Positions 25,537 to 34,499 of a stretch of DNA of 51,859 bases are shown here, piece after piece. How positions within the stretch are numbered: position 1 is the stretch's first letter; each line of letters starts with the position of its first letter. The stretch covers positions 1 to 51,859 of the forward strand of contig JAGADF010000002.1 in the NCBI GenBank assembly GCA_017613735.1, in the 5' to 3' direction. A program made the translations under genes and the position numbers. Under the pieces are notes generated by a model. That model did no database searches. It was not told the origin of the DNA and worked only from the letters and a program-made list of their open reading frames with translations. Source of the stretch: Clostridia bacterium (GTDB lineage Bacteria; Bacillota; Clostridia; Oscillospirales; Acutalibacteraceae).

Positions 25537-26916
25537 ATGTCGGAAAACAGTTTGAAATTCTACCTTATAACCGATTTGCACCACTGGGCAAAGGCGCAGG
25601 GTTCAAGTGGAAAGGGCTATGAAAAGATTTATCACGCCGAACACCGCTGCATGGCTGAAACCGGCGCAATAATAAACGAAGCGATTGACAGAATAATCGC
25701 CGACAAAGAAATTGACATTGTTCTTGTCGCGGGCGACATTGTTGCCGACGGCGCAAGGGAAGCTCACGACGAGATTATTCCGATGCTTCGCCGTTTTAAG
25801 GACGCGGGCAAAAGAGTATTCGCAATTACCGCAACCCATGACTATCACGATAAGCCCCTGAAGGCAGAGGGCGATGAAGTCGGTCTTGCCACACCGATTA
25901 AAAGGAAAGAACTCTACGATATGTATTACGAGTTCGGCCGCAACGAAGCAATAAGCGAAAACAAGAAAAGCCATTCTTATTCCGTTATGCTTAATGAGAA
26001 AACCCGTCTTTTATGTATGAACGACGACGGCAAGGGCGGCGGAAGCGATTTCTGCGGCTACTTTGAGGACTGCGTCGAATGGATTAAGAGCCAGCTTGAC
26101 GAAGCCAGGGCGAACGGCGAATACGTTATGGTTATGACTCACCACCCCGCGCTTCCTCCCTCGCCGATTTATCCCATTTTTTCAAAGCGGGATATGCTCG
26201 GCAATTATGAAGAAATCACGACAATGCTTGCCGACAACGGCGTGAACTTCATTTTCACGGGCCATACCCATATGACAAACGTCGCCGTAAAAACAACCGA
26301 AAAAGGCAATAAGATTTATGATATAAACACAGGCTCGCTCGTAGCCTACCCCTGCCCGTACAGAAAGCTGGAGCTTACGGACACCGAGCTTAAAATCGAA
26401 ACTCTTACGGTCGACAACTTCGACTGGGATTTCGGCGGAAAAACCGCTCCCGAATATGTTAAGGACCATTTCAACGGCTTCCTTGAAGACCTGTTTGACG
26501 CCGTTGCGGGCGATATTGACCGCGTAGCGGAGCTCGGACTTGCCTTTTCAATGGACAGGGAAACCGTTTACGAAAATAAAAAGCTGATTCTTTTCTTCGG
26601 CAAAAGGCTTAACACCTGGACTCTCGGCTCGCTGGGAAGAAGGCTCGGGGTCGGCGGCAAAATTGACAAAAGCGTTAAGGACATAGTTTTAAGGGATTTC
26701 CTTATTGAAATTGTCGATAACGTTTTCTACGGCGACGAGCCGTACACGCCCGATACGCCTATGTATAAATCGGTAGCGGCGATACTCGACCGCATTTCGG
26801 CTCTTATGAAACCGATTCCGAAGCTCAAGGGCGCGCGTGAAATTCTCGCGGTGGTTAAAGACGGCGTTTTATACGACGCCCCGCCCGCCGACTGGAACGT
26901 GGTTTTACCGAGGTGA
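25537..26916 (+). CDS. Calcineurin-like metallophosphoesterase
   Basis: This 459-aa protein has all metal-site motifs of the family in the first 260 residues: DLHH (Asp13, His15), GDIVADG, THDYHDK in the place of GNHD, THHP and GHTH. It should hydrolyse phosphomono- or diesters with two metal ions. There is no signal peptide, so it acts in the cytoplasm. The C-terminal 170 residues are a helical extension I do not recognise. It precedes a glycerophosphodiester phosphodiesterase by 4 nt, which hints at a shared phospholipid or teichoic-acid substrate. Confidence 0.88.
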   Translation: MSENSLKFYLITDLHHWAKAQGSSGKGYEKIYHAEHRCMAETGAIINEAIDRIIADKEIDIVLVAGDIVADGAREAHDEIIPMLRRFKDAGKRVFAITATHDYHDKPLKAEGDEVGLATPIKRKELYDMYYEFGRNEAISENKKSHSYSVMLNEKTRLLCMNDDGKGGGSDFCGYFEDCVEWIKSQLDEARANGEYVMVMTHHPALPPSPIYPIFSKRDMLGNYEEITTMLADNGVNFIFTGHTHMTNVAVKTTEKGNKIYDINTGSLVAYPCPYRKLELTDTELKIETLTVDNFDWDFGGKTAPEYVKDHFNGFLEDLFDAVAGDIDRVAELGLAFSMDRETVYENKKLILFFGKRLNTWTLGSLGRRLGVGGKIDKSVKDIVLRDFLIEIVDNVFYGDEPYTPDTPMYKSVAAILDRISALMKPIPKLKGAREILAVVKDGVLYDAPPADWNVVLPR

Positions 26917-26920
26917 TTAA

Positions 26921-27685
26921 ATGAATCTTAAACCGATTAAAAAGCTTATCGTCGCGGGCACTGCAGTAACCGCCGTTGCTTCGGTTGTAAAAAAGAAAAT
27001 CGAAAGCGAAGCGATTAAAAGCGCGTACACCCTGCCCGACAGCTTTACCGTCACCGCTCATTCGGGCTGTAACGGCACGAAGGACAATACGATTGAAAGT
27101 CTTCGGGAAGCCATTAATTCGGGAGCTCAGATTCTCGAACTTGACATCCTTGACGACGAGAACGGAAACGTCCTTATGACTCACGACTACGAAAGCGGAA
27201 AAGAATACCCCTCGTTTGAAGAGGGCTTAAGATTTATCAAAGAAAACTCCGACGATATAAAAGTCAACGTCGACCTTAAAAGAAGCAGCGCGTCCTTTGC
27301 GGCGGATGAAATAATCCGTTCCCTCGGTATGGAGGACAGATGCTTTTTCACGGGAGTCAACGAAAAGGACGTCCCTGCGGTCGCTTCTACCGTGAGCATT
27401 CCCTACTACATAAATATAAGGTCGTCTCTTAAAGAGATGTTTGACGAGGAATACTGGATTTCGGTCGCCTCAAGAATAAATGCGCTCGGCGGCGTCGGAA
27501 TCAACAGTAATTTCAGATTAATAACAAAAAAAGGCGTTGAAATATGTAAAAAGAATTCGCTTCTTGTTTCCGTTTTCACGCCCGACAGCGAAACCGAGCT
27601 CAATTACGCGCTCACCCTTTCGCCCGATAATATAACAACCCGCAATCCCGAACTTATTCTTTCAAAAAGGAGATTCGTCAAATGA
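26921..27685 (+). CDS. Glycerophosphodiester phosphodiesterase family protein
   Basis: A 254-aa GDPD-fold enzyme with an N-terminal hydrophobic segment (about 9-24), perhaps a membrane anchor. The catalytic pattern is HSGCNGTKDNTIES (variant of HRG...ENT), ELDILDDENG and MTHDYE. It likely releases glycerol 3-phosphate from glycerophosphodiesters. The first motif has Ser-Gly in place of Arg-Gly after the catalytic His, so substrate or activity may differ. It overlaps the prepilin peptidase gene by 4 nt. Confidence 0.85.
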   Translation: MNLKPIKKLIVAGTAVTAVASVVKKKIESEAIKSAYTLPDSFTVTAHSGCNGTKDNTIESLREAINSGAQILELDILDDENGNVLMTHDYESGKEYPSFEEGLRFIKENSDDIKVNVDLKRSSASFAADEIIRSLGMEDRCFFTGVNEKDVPAVASTVSIPYYINIRSSLKEMFDEEYWISVASRINALGGVGINSNFRLITKKGVEICKKNSLLVSVFTPDSETELNYALTLSPDNITTRNPELILSKRRFVK

Positions 27686-28728
27686 ACTTATTATTGATTC
27701 AGAAAATCTATCTGTCGGTCATCATTTTCCTTTTCGGCATAGTAATAGGCAGTTTCCTCAACGTGCTCATTTACCGCCTGCCGATAGGTCTTGATTTCAA
27801 AAAGGGCTCTTCCTTCTGCCCGAAATGCAATCACAATTTAAAATGGTATGACCTTGTTCCGCTGTTCTCATTTATATTCTTAGGCGGAAAATGTCGTTAC
27901 TGCAAGGCGAAAATCTCGCCGCAGTACCCGATAGTCGAGGCTCTCAACGGTATTTTTTACGTGCTTGCGTTCCTGTTTCTGTGCGACGGAAAGCTTATGC
28001 CCGAAATGGCAGGCTATTTTTTGATTCTTTCCTGCCTTATCGTACTCACCTGGACGGATTTTCAGCACAATATTATTCCCGATTCAATGTGGATTTGCGT
28101 TCTTCTCGGCGGCATTATTCTCTATGTCTGCGACGTGGTCAGAAACGGCTTTGACCTTGAAAAGCTTCTTGAAAGAATTATAGGTTTCTTCCTTGTATCG
28201 GGCATTCTTCTCATACTCGGTCTTATCTTTACTAAGCTCAAGGGCGTTGACGCAATAGGCGGCGGCGATATAAAGCTTATGGCTGCGGCAGGCTTTGCTC
28301 TCGGCTGGAAGTGCACCGTTCTCGCAACCGTTGTCGGAACGGTAATAGGTCTTCTCTTCACGGTTATTTATCTTTCAATCCTCTATAAAAAGGAACAGAA
28401 GGAAAAAGGCATAGACCCCAAGGAAGAGAGAAAGAAAGCAAAAGAAGCAAAAGCCAAGGCTAAAAAGGAAACCGTTTCTTACGAGACAAACAGCAAAATC
28501 GCTAAAAAGGTCAAGGCGCAAAGAGCTCTTGAGGAAGTCAATGAAGACGAAGATATCGACGAAGACATTGACCTGGGCCTTGACGAAGAAGAGAATGAGG
28601 AAGACACCGGCAGAGAGGTTCCTTTCGGACCTCACCTCGCATTCGGTATTGCGTTTGCGCTTTTCCTCGGTCAGAGAATACTTCAGTGGTATTTCGACAT
28701 GGTAGTTGACAAGCTGCTCGTTCAGTAA
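27682..28728 (+). CDS. Type IV prepilin peptidase (A24) with long charged insertion
   Basis: A 348-aa bifunctional leader peptidase/methylase. The N-terminal methylase part has the zinc cysteines CPKC (46, 49) and CRYC (71, 74). The aspartyl-protease residues are Asp126 in TDFQHNIIPD and Asp196 in GGGDIKL. The usual PFGPxLA motif comes only at about 314-320, because a segment of about 75 residues (236-312) is inserted before it: Lys/Ala-rich coil first, then strongly acidic. Family members are usually about 250 aa. No pilin or pilus ATPase gene is in the window. Confidence 0.9.
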   Translation: MNLLLIQKIYLSVIIFLFGIVIGSFLNVLIYRLPIGLDFKKGSSFCPKCNHNLKWYDLVPLFSFIFLGGKCRYCKAKISPQYPIVEALNGIFYVLAFLFLCDGKLMPEMAGYFLILSCLIVLTWTDFQHNIIPDSMWICVLLGGIILYVCDVVRNGFDLEKLLERIIGFFLVSGILLILGLIFTKLKGVDAIGGGDIKLMAAAGFALGWKCTVLATVVGTVIGLLFTVIYLSILYKKEQKEKGIDPKEERKKAKEAKAKAKKETVSYETNSKIAKKVKAQRALEEVNEDEDIDEDIDLGLDEEENEEDTGREVPFGPHLAFGIAFALFLGQRILQWYFDMVVDKLLVQ

Positions 28729-28746
28729 AAACCATATAATATAATT

Positions 28747-28777
28747 AAACGCCTTGCAGGAAACTGCAAGGCGTTTT
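28747..28777 (+). terminator. Terminator of the phosphodiesterase-prepilin peptidase operon
   Basis: Perfect 13-bp stem (28747-28759 with 28764-28776), GAAA loop, T-run after. Confidence 0.9.
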
Positions 28778-28786
28778 CTTATTCAC

Positions 28787-28851
28787 AAAAAAGCCTTCGG
28801 CGTTTTTCATTTCACAAAGAAAAAAGCCGATGCTTTTGCATCGGCGTTTTT
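28787..28851. terminator. Two further hairpins in the 295-bp intergenic region
   Basis: A small hairpin with A and T flanks (28787-28807, gccttcggc core) and a strong one (gccgatgc 28826-28833, TTTT loop, complement 28838-28845) flanked by A5 and T5. The second can stop transcription from either strand and is the nearest terminator for the minus-strand zinc operon. The rest of 28729-29023 is AT-rich and shows nothing else. Confidence 0.7.
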
Positions 28852-29023
28852 CTGGAAAGAGAAAAATAAAGAATATTTTTGGATTGGCTTCGGGAAGACC
28901 TTACATCCTCCCTATGTCAATTACATAATAACAGTACATTTTGTCAAACCCGTCACAAAATTATGAACAAATTGTTAACAAATTGCATTTTTTGGTCTTT
29001 TTTCCCTCTTTTTTTATCTTTTA

Positions 29024-29578
29024 TCAGGTAATGCCTACCGTTTCAAGTCCGGCTTTGGCAGGAAGTATGCGTTCAATTTCAAAATATGCGTAAGTCGAAA
29101 TTGCGGTGTTATCATCCTTATAGAGAGTGCCGAGAAGGTCATGAAGATAGCTGTATATTTCGTCGCCCTCTTTGGCAATCTTAAGCTTGCCCGTAACCTC
29201 AACCCAGGTCTTATCTTCGGGAAGGTCGCCGTCATAAACGACTACGAAGCCGGGAGTGGTGCCGCTGCCGCAGCAGCCGGGTCCGTAACGGCAAACCCAG
29301 GGATAGCTGATGCTTTTATCGGAGGGGTCCTCCTGATGAAGAACGAAGCCTACGTACTTAACGTAATTATATTCACCGATATAATAATCGGTCTCTCTGT
29401 ACATATTGTCAACCGAAGCGACAAAGGTGTTTTCACGAACCGTAAAAACCTTTTCAAGGGTTTCAACCGTGGTTTCCTTTTCCTTTCTCGCCCTGTCGAT
29501 AACGCCCTGCTTACCGCTGCAGGAAGAAAATGAAACAAGCATTACCGCGCTGAGAAACAAACATATAATCTTTTTCAT
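29024..29578 (-). CDS. Lipoprotein at the end of the zinc-uptake operon
   Basis: A 184-aa exported lipoprotein: signal peptide MKKIICLFLSAVMLVSFSSC with lipidation at Cys20. The mature part has one domain with ETDYYIGEYNYVKYVGFVLH, a CRYGPGCCGSG motif and GDLPEDKTWVEVTGKLK. The Arg-Tyr/Cys-Cys pattern and the final beta-rich part recall the C-terminal domain of DUF1980 (YcgQ-like) proteins, but I cannot confirm homology. It begins 34 nt after znuB in the same direction, so it is probably under the same zinc control. A role in binding or handing over metal at the membrane is inference. Confidence 0.82.
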   Translation of the reverse strand: MKKIICLFLSAVMLVSFSSCSGKQGVIDRARKEKETTVETLEKVFTVRENTFVASVDNMYRETDYYIGEYNYVKYVGFVLHQEDPSDKSISYPWVCRYGPGCCGSGTTPGFVVVYDGDLPEDKTWVEVTGKLKIAKEGDEIYSYLHDLLGTLYKDDNTAISTYAYFEIERILPAKAGLETVGIT

Positions 29579-29612
29579 ATAAGCACCTCTTTTTTAAGAA
29601 ACTGCAAAATGA

Positions 29613-30461
29613 TTATACCGCCTTTTTTCTCTTTATGCAAGAAGCAATAATGCTGAACACAAGGAACAGCAGAAGATTGCAAAGAACTATTGACGAGCCT
29701 GTGGGAGTGCCGAACACAATGCCCGCAATAATTCCCGTAATACAGCAGATTATCGAAATAACCGCCGACGAAATCACAACTCCGCGAAAGCTCTTGCAAA
29801 GCCGCATGGAAGTAAGCGCGGGGAAAATTATGAGCGCGGAGATAAGAAGAGTGCCCATTATCTTCATTCCCATAACAATAGTTACCGCGGTAAGAAAGGC
29901 GATAAGCATATTGTAAAGTCCGCTCTTCGTTCCTGTCGCTTTTGCAAAGGTTTCGTCAAAGGTTACGGCGAAAATACGGTTATAAAAGAAAACGAATATT
30001 ACAAGAACTACTACCGAAAGAAGAATCGACGGAAGCACCTCGCTCTTTTTTATTGTCAGAAGAGAGCCGAACATAAAGTTACAAACATCCACGCTCGAGG
30101 AATTAGTCGAGGTGTAGGACATTGTATAACCTATGGCAAGCGCACTTGTGGAAATAAGAGCGATAGCCGAGTCGCCCTTGATTTTACTGCTTTCATTCAA
30201 CCTTAAAAGCAGAAAAGCGGCAAGCACGACAACGGGGATTGAAATAAACATCGACTTATTCGTCAGGTTAAGCGCGGACGCAACGGCGAGAGTGCCGAAG
30301 CCTACGTGCGAAAGTCCGTCGCCTATCATCGAGTATCTTTTAAGAACGAGGCTTACGCCTAAAAGCGACGAACAAAGCGAAACGATAATTCCGACAATAA
30401 AGGCGTACTGAATAAAGGGAAGGGCGAAATAATCAAGAAACTGTGAAAACGTCATATCCAT
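29613..30461 (-). CDS. znuB: Zinc/manganese ABC transporter permease
   Basis: A 282-aa ABC-3 permease with about eight membrane segments. Family stretches are SLLGVSLVLKRYSMIGDGLSH near residue 35-55 and MKIMGTLLISALIIFPALT near 205-225. It overlaps znuC by 1 nt (TAATG) behind a strong aggagg. Confidence 0.92.
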   Translation of the reverse strand: MDMTFSQFLDYFALPFIQYAFIVGIIVSLCSSLLGVSLVLKRYSMIGDGLSHVGFGTLAVASALNLTNKSMFISIPVVVLAAFLLLRLNESSKIKGDSAIALISTSALAIGYTMSYTSTNSSSVDVCNFMFGSLLTIKKSEVLPSILLSVVVLVIFVFFYNRIFAVTFDETFAKATGTKSGLYNMLIAFLTAVTIVMGMKIMGTLLISALIIFPALTSMRLCKSFRGVVISSAVISIICCITGIIAGIVFGTPTGSSIVLCNLLLFLVFSIIASCIKRKKAV

Positions 30462-31162
30462 TATTCGTCACCTCCTATGAACGCCTTGCCGATAGGACTT
30501 TTAACGTAGTCCTCGGTTGTTCCGAAGAACAGCGGTTTATGGCTCATATGAAGAATGTGGCTTGAATACTCGACAGCCGCATTTATATCGTGAGAGACCA
30601 TTATTATCGTTATTCCGCTCTTGTTAAGCTCGGAAATAAGAGCGTAAAAATCCATTGTAACCTTCGGGTCAAGTCCCGCGGTAGGCTCGTCTAAAAGCAA
30701 AAGCTTTTCCGTAGCGCACAGTGCGCGCGCAAGCAGAACTCTCTGCTGCTGACCGCCCGAAAGCTCTCTGTAACAGCGTTTTTTGAGATTTGAAATGCCG
30801 AGCCTTTCAATATTTTTTTCCGCAAGCTGCTTTGAGCTTTTACCGAAGAACGGCTTTTTGCCGAGCTTATTCAAACAGCCCGAAAGAACAACCTCCAGAA
30901 CCGACGCGGGAAAGTCCTTCTGCGCGCTCGTCTGCTGGGGACGATAGCCGATTTCATCCTGAGTAAGCCCGTCGCCGAAAGAGATACTGCCGTCGGCGGG
31001 CGTTTTAAGTCCGAGAAGAGTTTTGACAAGCGTGCTCTTGCCCGAGCCGTTTTCACCGACTATGCACAGATAGTCGCCCTTATTCACCTCAAAATTCAAA
31101 TCGGAAACAATTTTCATTCCGTCATAGGCTAACGAAACGTTTTCGCATTTAACCTGCGCCAT
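30461..31162 (-). CDS. znuC: Zinc/manganese ABC transporter ATPase
   Basis: A 233-aa ATPase: Walker A GENGSGKST (36-44), Q-loop in YRPQQTSAQKDFP, signature LSGGQQQR, Walker B LLLLDEPTAGLDP and the switch His in VSHDI. It drives uptake through ZnuB. It overlaps znuA by 1 nt (TGATG). Confidence 0.93.
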   Translation of the reverse strand: MAQVKCENVSLAYDGMKIVSDLNFEVNKGDYLCIVGENGSGKSTLVKTLLGLKTPADGSISFGDGLTQDEIGYRPQQTSAQKDFPASVLEVVLSGCLNKLGKKPFFGKSSKQLAEKNIERLGISNLKKRCYRELSGGQQQRVLLARALCATEKLLLLDEPTAGLDPKVTMDFYALISELNKSGITIIMVSHDINAAVEYSSHILHMSHKPLFFGTTEDYVKSPIGKAFIGGDE

Positions 31163-32133
31163 CAGTTGAGCGCCTCCCTGAGTGCATCAAGATTTCTTGT
31201 CATCAGTTCAATATAACCGACACCGTTGTTAAAGTCCTCCGCCGAAACATTGTGGCACGAATGAAGCTCCATCGCCTTCGCGTCAGTCGACTGAAGAACG
31301 GTATTCGCAACGGTTTTCTGTGAAAATTCGATATAGAAAATCACGGGGATTTTTTCTTCGTTAACTTTATTTATAAGATATTTAACCGTATTTGCGCTCG
31401 GGTCTGTCGAAGCAGAACAGCCCGCAAATGCCGCCGAATACTTAATGTTGTATTCATCGCAAAGATACCTGAACGGGAAACGGTCGGCGACGACAATTCT
31501 GTCGCGTTTTGCCGAAGAAACCATTTCTCTGTAATCACTGTCAAGCTTTTCCAATCTTGCTATATACGTTAAAGCATTGTACTGATACTCTTTTGCATTG
31601 GCCTCGTCTTTTTCGCAAATTGCGTCGCAAATTGACTTTGTAATCCGCTCGGCATTAACGGGTGAAGTCCAGACGTGCTCGTCATATTCGACCTTCGCTC
31701 CGCCTTCTTCCTCTTCTTCGGCTTCCATGCCTTCTACAACCTCTTCCTCTTTCGCGTCAACGAGGTCGAGAAGTGATATAACCTTAACCTTTTCGGTGTC
31801 AAGTGAATCCATAACCTTTTCAACCCACTTTTCACTTTCACCGCCGATACAGATAAATACATCGCAATTCTGAATTGCAACTATATCCTGAGTGGTCGGC
31901 TCAAACGAATGAGACTCGCTTCCCAAGGGCAAAAGCATAGTGACGTCTGCCATATCCGATACAATATTCTTTGCAAAATCATAAGGCGGAAAAATCGTTG
32001 TAATAATCTTCAGTTTTCCGTTATTTTCTTTCTGCTTTTCAGTGGTGTTATTCTCAGCCGGCTTTTTTGCGCACGCGCCGAAAACCGTAATTACCATAAC
32101 TAAAACAAGCAATATGCTTAACAGTCTTTTCAT
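31162..32133 (-). CDS. znuA: Zinc-binding lipoprotein of ABC transporter (ZnuA/AdcA type)
   Basis: About 323 aa. The ATG pair at 32136/32133 follows gggagg; an in-frame start at 32184 lies in the regulator gene. Signal peptide with lipobox ending FGAC, lipidated Cys. Metal-site residues: His in SESHSFEPT and His in DEHVWTSP. The position of the third His reads ADRFPF, with Asp, and the loop before DEHVW is glutamate-rich (EAEEEEEGG) and not His-rich. Similar DRFPF variants occur in other clostridial members. Zinc is the most likely ligand given the regulator; manganese cannot be excluded. Confidence 0.9.
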   Translation of the reverse strand: MKRLLSILLVLVMVITVFGACAKKPAENNTTEKQKENNGKLKIITTIFPPYDFAKNIVSDMADVTMLLPLGSESHSFEPTTQDIVAIQNCDVFICIGGESEKWVEKVMDSLDTEKVKVISLLDLVDAKEEEVVEGMEAEEEEEGGAKVEYDEHVWTSPVNAERITKSICDAICEKDEANAKEYQYNALTYIARLEKLDSDYREMVSSAKRDRIVVADRFPFRYLCDEYNIKYSAAFAGCSASTDPSANTVKYLINKVNEEKIPVIFYIEFSQKTVANTVLQSTDAKAMELHSCHNVSAEDFNNGVGYIELMTRNLDALREALN

Positions 32134-32531
32134 CATTTTTCCTCCCTGCATTTTTCGCATTTGCCGTAAAGAACGGTTTTGCATTTGTCAAGCTCGAAGC
32201 TGTGGTCATTCATAAGGTGCCTGGCAAGCTCGTCAAGAAAATCGCATTCAACGTGAATAAGCTTGCCGCAGGATGAGCATTTAAGATGGTAATGCTCGTT
32301 ACAGTGAGAATCCGCAAGCTGATAGCACGCGCCGGAATTGTCGCCTGAAGAGTAGCGGCGGATTGTACCGTCGGCAGTAAGCTTTTCGAGATGTCTGTAG
32401 ACCGTCGTCTTGCCGACCTGCTTTCCCTGACGGATAAGCTTTAAATATATTTCATCCGCAGTCATATGCTTACCCTTACTGCTTTTAAGAGCCGAAAGGA
32501 TAGCGTCCTGCTGTTTAGTATTATAGCCCAT
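32133..32531 (-). CDS. Fur-family metal regulator (Zur-like)
   Basis: About 132 aa from ATG 32531, which has gagggtg in front; the reading frame continues upstream into the promoter, but those starts are not usable. Winged helix with TADEIYLKL and GKTTVYRHLEKL, then HCNEHYHLKCSSCGKLIHVEC and a C-terminal CEKC, the four structural zinc cysteines. Position at the head of a zinc uptake operon and a 7-1-7 palindrome at the promoter point to Zur. PerR or Mur types are less likely but not excluded by sequence alone. Its stop overlaps the znuA start. Confidence 0.9.
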   Translation of the reverse strand: MGYNTKQQDAILSALKSSKGKHMTADEIYLKLIRQGKQVGKTTVYRHLEKLTADGTIRRYSSGDNSGACYQLADSHCNEHYHLKCSSCGKLIHVECDFLDELARHLMNDHSFELDKCKTVLYGKCEKCREEK

Positions 32532-32553
32532 ACATTCACCCTCATTCTGAAAA

Positions 32554-32597
32554 TGAAAACCGTTTTCAATTTTAGTATAAAAGTTCAGTATTGTCAA
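32554..32597 (-). promoter_or_regulatory. Promoter and Fur-family operator of the zinc operon
   Basis: Minus strand: TTGACA (32597-32592), 17-bp spacer, TAAAAT (32574-32569). Directly after it comes the perfect 7-1-7 palindrome tgaaaac-c-gttttca (32554-32568), the spacing typical for Fur, Zur and PerR boxes. Bound repressor would cover the start site, so the operon should be self-repressed. Confidence 0.85.
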
Positions 32598-32603
32598 GGC
32601 TTT

Positions 32604-32635
32604 TAAAAAAATAATCCCCGACTTTTCAGTCGGGG
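32604..32635 (-). terminator. Terminator of glgP-GH13 operon
   Basis: Perfect 8-bp stem ccccgact (32616-32623) with complement at 32628-32635 and T-rich tail on the minus strand, just before the zinc operon promoter. Confidence 0.85.
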
Positions 32636-32643
32636 TTTAACTG

Positions 32644-34494
32644 TTATCTGAATATTGCCGCGGTGTCGGGCGGGATTAAAACCCTGTTGCCGTCGGTTTT
32701 AAGTCCGTTGACTTCGCTCGCGCCGAACCACTCGGGCGGGAGCGTGTATTCAATTTCTTCCGCATTTTTATTCGCTATGACAAGCAGTCTGCTATTGGCG
32801 CTGACTCTTTCAAAGGCGACGCACGAAAGAATATTCGAAACAAAGCGGATTTTTCCGTCCTTTAACGCGGGAATGCCCTTTCTCAGTTTACAGAGCTTTT
32901 TATAGAAGGAAAGAAGCTCCTCATTCTCCTCCCCCCACGGGTAACAGCCGCGGTTAAACGGGTCCTTGTAGCCCTGCATTCCCGCTTCGTCGCCGTAATA
33001 AACCGACGGAACGCCCGGCAGGGTAAACTGAAGAACGGCAGCCAGCTTAAGAAGCTTAACGCCCTTGCAGTAATTTCTTTTGCTCAGTTTATGAGTTGCC
33101 TGCCACGGTCTGCCGCGGTTTTCACACGATTCGCCCGCAAGAAAGGTTATCGCCCTTTCGGTATCGTGAGTGCCGATATGGTTCATAAGAACGTTCAGCG
33201 CTTCGGGCGGATAATTCTCAACAACCGAGATAACTCTTTCGTAAAAATCCTCGGCGTTTCCGAAACGCACGAAATCGAGAACGGCGTTCGCGAACGGGTA
33301 ATTCATAACGCTGTCAAGCTGGTCGCCCAGAAGGTACCTTCGCCTTTCGCCGTAGCTTTCCTTATTTGTCGCGTCCTCCCATACCTCGCCTATGAGGACG
33401 GCATTTTTGTCCGTTCTTTTGACGCTTTTTCTGAGGACGTCTATAAAGCAGTCGGGCAATTCGTCCGCAACGTCGAGCCTGAAGCCAGACGCGCCCGCTT
33501 TAAGCCAGGTTTCCACGACGCCGCCCTTACCCGTTATGAATTTCTGATAGCTTTCGTTTTCCTCCCTGACCTCGGGCAGAGTGTCAAAGCCCCACCAGCT
33601 TTTATATTCATCGGGGAAAACATCAAATTTATACCAGCTGAAATAAGGCGACTTTTCGCTGTTATACGCGCCGACGGAGTCATATCTGTTATACCTGTTA
33701 AAATAAACGCTGTCGTCGCCGGTATGCGAAAACACGCCGTCAAGAATAATCCTTATGCCCTTTTCCTTCGCCTTTTCGCAAAGGGAAACAAAATCCTCTT
33801 TCGTGCCTAAAAGCGGGTCGATTTTCATATAATCGGCGGTATTGTATCGGTGATTCGAATGCGCCTCAAAAATCGGATTGAGATAAATACAGGTAACGCC
33901 GAGCCCGCTTAAATAGCCGAGCTTTTTCTCAATTCCCTTAAGGTCGCCGCAGAAATAGTCGTTATTCAGAACCTTGCCGTTTTTGTCAGGCTTCCAGAAA
34001 GGCATTTCGCCCCAGTCGTCGCGGAGTATTCTGTCGGACGGGACGTTTTCTTTCTTTTTGCCCGATTTAAAGAAACGGTCGGGAAAAATCTGATAAATAA
34101 TTCCGCCCTTGAGCCAGTCGGGAGTTTTAAAGGATGGCGAATAAACCGTCAGCTGCCAGTTGTCGCCGTAGTTTACCGAGCAGGTGTCGTTTCCGAGATT
34201 TTTTATAGCGGCGGTTCCGAAATCGGTAGAATACTCGAAATAGTACCAGTAAAGCCCCGCTTCGTCAAGCGTGAACGAAACATCCCAGACCTCACAGTCC
34301 TCGCCGTTCATCCCCGCCCAGTACATAGACAGCTTTTTTTCATATTCGCCGTCCTTGCAGATGACAAGGGAGGCGGAATGAACGCAGAAATGCCTCGGCA
34401 TAAGAAGACAAAGCCGCAGAGATTCCCCTGCGGCTACGGCACCGAATTTATTCTTGTAAAAACTGTTTCGTGAAGAATAAAAACAAAAATCCAT
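32644..34494 (-). CDS. GH13 neopullulanase/cyclomaltodextrinase-like amylase
   Basis: A 616-aa enzyme. Residues about 1-120 form a beta-sandwich domain as in CBM34-containing members; the barrel follows from GGIIYQIFPDRF. Nucleophile Asp341 in GFRLDVAD, acid/base Glu370 in LIGEVWED, third Asp444 in GTHDTER. No signal peptide: it debranches or hydrolyses maltodextrins or glycogen inside the cell. It follows glgP by 5 nt, so both act on the same storage or imported glucan. Fine specificity is open. Confidence 0.9.
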   Translation of the reverse strand: MDFCFYSSRNSFYKNKFGAVAAGESLRLCLLMPRHFCVHSASLVICKDGEYEKKLSMYWAGMNGEDCEVWDVSFTLDEAGLYWYYFEYSTDFGTAAIKNLGNDTCSVNYGDNWQLTVYSPSFKTPDWLKGGIIYQIFPDRFFKSGKKKENVPSDRILRDDWGEMPFWKPDKNGKVLNNDYFCGDLKGIEKKLGYLSGLGVTCIYLNPIFEAHSNHRYNTADYMKIDPLLGTKEDFVSLCEKAKEKGIRIILDGVFSHTGDDSVYFNRYNRYDSVGAYNSEKSPYFSWYKFDVFPDEYKSWWGFDTLPEVREENESYQKFITGKGGVVETWLKAGASGFRLDVADELPDCFIDVLRKSVKRTDKNAVLIGEVWEDATNKESYGERRRYLLGDQLDSVMNYPFANAVLDFVRFGNAEDFYERVISVVENYPPEALNVLMNHIGTHDTERAITFLAGESCENRGRPWQATHKLSKRNYCKGVKLLKLAAVLQFTLPGVPSVYYGDEAGMQGYKDPFNRGCYPWGEENEELLSFYKKLCKLRKGIPALKDGKIRFVSNILSCVAFERVSANSRLLVIANKNAEEIEYTLPPEWFGASEVNGLKTDGNRVLIPPDTAAIFR

Positions 34495-34499
34495 ACTGA

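Noticed and set aside
29575-29799. Small protein overlapping the end of znuB
   Set aside because: It lies in another frame of znuB, has no ribosome site and no family likeness.
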